From Pyrenophora tritici-repentis (Eukaryota > Ascomycota > Dothideomycetes > Pleosporales > Pleosporaceae), in the NCBI RefSeq assembly GCF_003171515.1, contig NC_089391.1, positions 3,472,001-3,536,000 of the forward strand: a stretch of DNA of 64,000 bases, written 5' to 3'. A program made the position numbers and the translations under genes. The notes below the pieces were generated by a model. It saw nothing but the letters and a program-made list of their open reading frames with translations, made no database searches and was not told the DNA's origin. Numbering within the stretch: the stretch's first letter is position 1; every line of letters begins with the position of its first letter. Positions 62,486 to 64,000 of the stretch are shown here, piece after piece.

Positions 62486-64000
62486 TTGCCTAACACGCCG
62501 AAAATGCCGCTTCGTAACCTAAAACGCGCCGCCGAGGGCACCCCCAGCCCCCACGGCCCCCACAAGCGCGCCAAAACAGCTAAAGGCAGTGCATCGCAGC
62601 CTATCCTGATGGACGATTCGCAGCCTGAGCTGTCTATCCGCACCTCGCCACGTAAAGCCCTAGCTGCTGCAGCAAGCCAGGCTACCGAAGACGCGCCGTT
62701 CGAGTCGCAGTTGCGCGACGCTATACTAGAAGCTACTATACAACCGCCGGCCGAGGGTAGTAGGGCTGCTACGGAGGCTACAAGTGAGGCTATCGAAGGT
62801 GGGGATAATACTGGCTTTGATGACGAGTTTACGGACAACTTTGACGGCATTAATTAGAAGCGTTTACCGCGTTTTACGAAGCTGCTGCGTACGTTAAAGC
62901 GCAACAAAAGTTGGGTATATTAGTACGGTTACCGCGTTGCCTCTCTCCGTAAGCCTTATCGTACGTTCTTTGTTTGCAAATACTGCTATTATCGTAAGAT
63001 CTTTTGCGCCTATCTAGAGGTTACAAAGTCGACCAGTAACGCTATCAACTACCTCGCGCAGAAGCTACTTAGCCACGGCTACGATCGCAAGGGCAAACTA
63101 GATTCGATTACACTACCGCGAGGCCAAACGACGCTTAAGATAATAACCAAGGGCGGTGTCGATGTACCTTAAGGCGTCGCTAACAAGCTCGGAAACTTTG
63201 ACGTACAGCGCTTTCGATACGCCGCTGTTACGTGGCTTGTCGATAATAACTACCCTCTCCGCGAGTTCGAAACGCCTGCGTTTAGGCAGATAATAGAGTT
63301 TGCTAACCTAGAGGCAGCTAACGCGCTATAGGTAAGTCATAACAGTGTAGCTAGCTTCGTGATAAGGCTGTATCGCTATATAGAGCCGCAGGTTGTTCAG
63401 ATGCTCTCGTCGGCTATTAGTAAAATCTATATAAGCTTCGATGGCTGGACGACAAAAGGCGGCAAGCGCGGCTTCTTTGGAGTTGTTGCTCATTTTGCTG
63501 ACGCCGACGGCACTATCAGGGACCTACCTATCGCGCTGCCTCAGCTTACGGGCGCCCACACGGGCGAGAGGATAGCTGAAGTTGTCGGCAATATAATCGA
63601 TGTCTTCGGTATAACACGTAGCTAGCTTAGGTACTTTGTGCTCGACAACGCGTACGCTAACGACACCGCCGTCACCAAACTCGCCCAACGCTTTGAATTT
63701 ACAGCAAGCCATCACCGCCTCCGCTGCGGCCCTCACACACTTAACTTAGTCGGACAGATGATTATCTTCGGCTTTGATAAGGACGCGTACGATAATAATT
63801 AGGACGAGCACAAAACAGAGGCAGCCTACCTACAAGAATAGCGGCAGCAAGGTCCGCTTAGTGTACTAATCGATATCATCAACTACATCTAAACACCGCA
63901 ACAACATGATCTTTTTGCTAATTGCCAGCGCCGTGTTAACGCTAAGGCTCCCGACTAAAAGCAGGAAATACTCGAGCTAGTAAAGCCAGTCGTCACGCGC
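62486..64000 (+). pseudogene. hAT transposase, riddled with stops, runs off the window
   Basis: One frame, read through stops, gives a hAT transposase. An N-terminal disordered part with the nuclear-signal-like PHKRAKTAK comes first, followed by a BED-like zinc region (RTFFVCKYCYYRKIF, then HGYDR). The core has KIYISFDGWTTKGGKRGFFG, VAHFADADG and FVLDNAYANDTAVTKLA (catalytic Asp region), and RLRCGPHTLNLVG follows. At least eight in-frame stops occur, all TAG or TAA, for example after INYI, ITRS and DNN; several fit CAG/CAA-to-TAG/TAA or TGG-to-TAG changes. No frameshift is needed, so point mutation alone explains the damage. The element continues beyond the right edge. Confidence 0.8.

Noticed and set aside
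1..64000. CRISPR arrays, rRNA and tRNA genes
   Set aside because: No spaced repeat array was found, and no cloverleaf or rRNA sequence was recognised by eye; a tRNA could still be missed without a scan.

Overview
The window reads as nuclear DNA of a filamentous ascomycete, most likely a dothideomycete of the Pleosporales. The reasons are short GT-AG introns of about 45-65 nt, the secreted enzyme set (GH67 alpha-glucuronidase, S9 dipeptidyl-peptidase 5), a Zn2Cys6 regulator, F-box, BTB and ankyrin genes, small secreted cysteine-rich proteins, and fungal Copia and hAT transposons. The species is an inference; nothing in the sequence fixes it.

Layout: 0.8-8.5 kb holds an ankyrin-repeat gene (-), the alpha-glucuronidase gene (-) and an unrecognised coiled-coil protein (+). 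A full-length Copia element (Copia-1, 9451-15197, -) with identical LTRs and a 5-bp target duplication lies just downstream of dpp5 (15280-17497, -). From 19 to 27 kb come small hypothetical genes, a broken BTB gene, a 323-bp miniature LTR element, a small secreted protein and a tandem pair of cysteine-rich F-box-like genes, the second with an internal stop. From 28.8 to 43 kb lie a Zn2Cys6 regulator, a BTB gene, a large disordered protein, a tandem pair of spherulation-specific family 4 genes (the first killed by a stop and a 161-bp MITE) and an F-box gene. A second, frame-hidden small secreted protein is at 44.3-44.8 kb.

The last third is dominated by transposons. A non-autonomous LTR element (45026-52611) is split by the nested autonomous Copia-2 (45833-51834). 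Copia-3 (55463-60624, +) has landed in a decayed DUF6604-type gene, and the window ends inside a hAT transposase carrying many TAG/TAA stops.

The main structural result is that Copia-1, the 323-bp mini-element and the split non-autonomous element share the LTR start TGTTGAGAA, the same primer site (complementary to the anticodon arm of initiator tRNA-Met) and a G-rich polypurine tract. This suggests two non-autonomous families that borrow the machinery of a Copia-1-like element. All three young Copia elements are broken only by one-base indels at homopolymer runs, which may be assembly error rather than biology. Exon models were assembled by eye from splice sites and frame agreement; no alignment or search was run.
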